The notes under the pieces were generated by a model. The model searched no databases. It was not told where the DNA came from and was given only the letters and a program-made list of their open reading frames with translations. 64,000 bases of DNA. It comes from Durusdinium trenchii (lineage: Eukaryota; Sar; Dinophyceae; Suessiales; Symbiodiniaceae). Position numbers and translations under genes: made by a program. Of this stretch, positions 63,560 to 64,000 are shown piece by piece. Position 1 is the stretch's first letter; every line of letters starts with the position of its first letter. The stretch lies in assembly GCA_963970005.1 (NCBI GenBank), contig CAXAMN010015469.1:1-64000 (forward strand), given 5' to 3'.

Positions 63560-64000
63560 GGAGACGTGGCAGCTTTGAAGGAGCTGGAGCTAGAGCTATC
63601 CAAGCTGCATACAGACGCCGCAGCCAAGGAAAGCGACAGGCCAGAGACCTTGCGTGGGAAGTTGAGGTCATCTTCAATAGAGACTTTTTTTTGCCTTTAT
63701 AGGTTCGCGTCTGATCAATCCTGCGTGTTGCCTGATTGAATGCTGACAGTTTCCAAATTGTTCTATTTCCGACAGGTGCGGCATGCAGGCCGCATTGTGG
63801 TTCTGGACAACTTGCAAGCTGTGCAATTTCCAGCCGAAGAGGATGATTTGCTTAGCCTGGGGCCACCAACGCTTTGCTCGGCAGATACTGATGTTCAGCG
63901 CTTTAAGCTCTGTCGTGCAATCATGAAAGCTCGTGATCGTTTGGCAATGTTAGCAGTGGTAGCCTCCAATTTCAAAGAGACAGCCGTGATCACGGCAAGA
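63560..64000 (+). CDS. exons of an unidentified gene running off the window
   Basis: The last exon starts after TTCCGACAG at 63775 and is open to the end: VRHAGRIVVLDNLQAVQFPA, EEDDLLSLGPPTLCSADTDV, QRFKLCRAIMKARDRLAMLA. An upstream piece near 63560-63660 includes GARAIQAAYRRRSQGKRQAR, which resembles an IQ (calmodulin-binding) motif; this is inference. The two may belong to one gene. Family unknown. Confidence 0.4.

Overview
The window looks like nuclear DNA of a dinoflagellate, most likely a Symbiodiniaceae-type alga. The strongest marker is a tandem relic of the dinoflagellate spliced leader (GCCATTTTGGCTCAAG followed directly by CCATTTTGGCTCAAG) at 22563-22593. Supporting signs are host genes cut into very small exons, dense microsatellites, mixed families of decayed retroelements, BspA-type leucine-rich repeat genes, and a GrpE with a candidate two-part plastid-targeting leader. 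Nothing looks bacterial, and there are no operons, CRISPR arrays or rRNA genes. Two runs of N (20344-20743 and 37890-37899) show this is a scaffolded draft, so single frameshifts may be assembly errors.

Layout. (1) 0.2-16.5 kb: an array of eight BspA-like LRR genes. Only the first is a clean reading frame. The others carry frameshifts, truncations or insertions. They are separated by a reiterated noncoding spacer with two hairpins whose stems covary between copies. Spacer orientation stays constant while LRR-6, -7 and -8 lie on the opposite strand. An AT-rich foldback element (14.28-15.18 kb) and a LINE fragment (16.48-17.16 kb) interrupt the array. (2) 17.2-22.5 kb: a 0.6 kb G/T microsatellite, unassigned sequence, the 400-N gap and a Ty1/copia reverse transcriptase relic. 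(3) 22.56-23.15 kb: the spliced-leader relic and a GC-rich retrogene-like remnant. (4) 23.6-31.9 kb: a minus-strand mobile-element complex with a DDE-type transposase-like ORF and several accessory reading frames. (5) 32-44.3 kb: plus-strand, intron-rich host genes: unidentified exons, GrpE, a likely AAAP amino-acid transporter, and an exon set that ends where a LINE begins, separated by minisatellites. (6) 44.29-51.75 kb: an almost full-length LINE bracketed by (ACAT)n. (7) 51.8-64 kb: more host exons, a polypyrimidine tract, a duplicated 380-bp hairpin repeat, a CNNM-type transporter gene spread over many exons, and exons of a last gene running off the window.

The most notable item is LINE ORF2. 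Between ORF1 and the endonuclease it contains what reads as a ubiquitin-specific-protease (USP, peptidase C19) domain. The Asn/Cys box, the His box and the following Asp-Asp are all present. The order is USP - EEP endonuclease - reverse transcriptase - zinc knuckle - RNase H-like - two CxxC zinc modules. The element is broken by frameshifts, but the protease motifs are intact. The same element starts with a 15-nt match to a tandem spliced-leader junction and lies between two (ACAT)n tracts, which raises the question of how it is transcribed and where it integrates.

The genes do not form a pathway. The window is a mixture of unrelated host genes (chaperone co-factor, transporters, LRR proteins) and several generations of mobile DNA.
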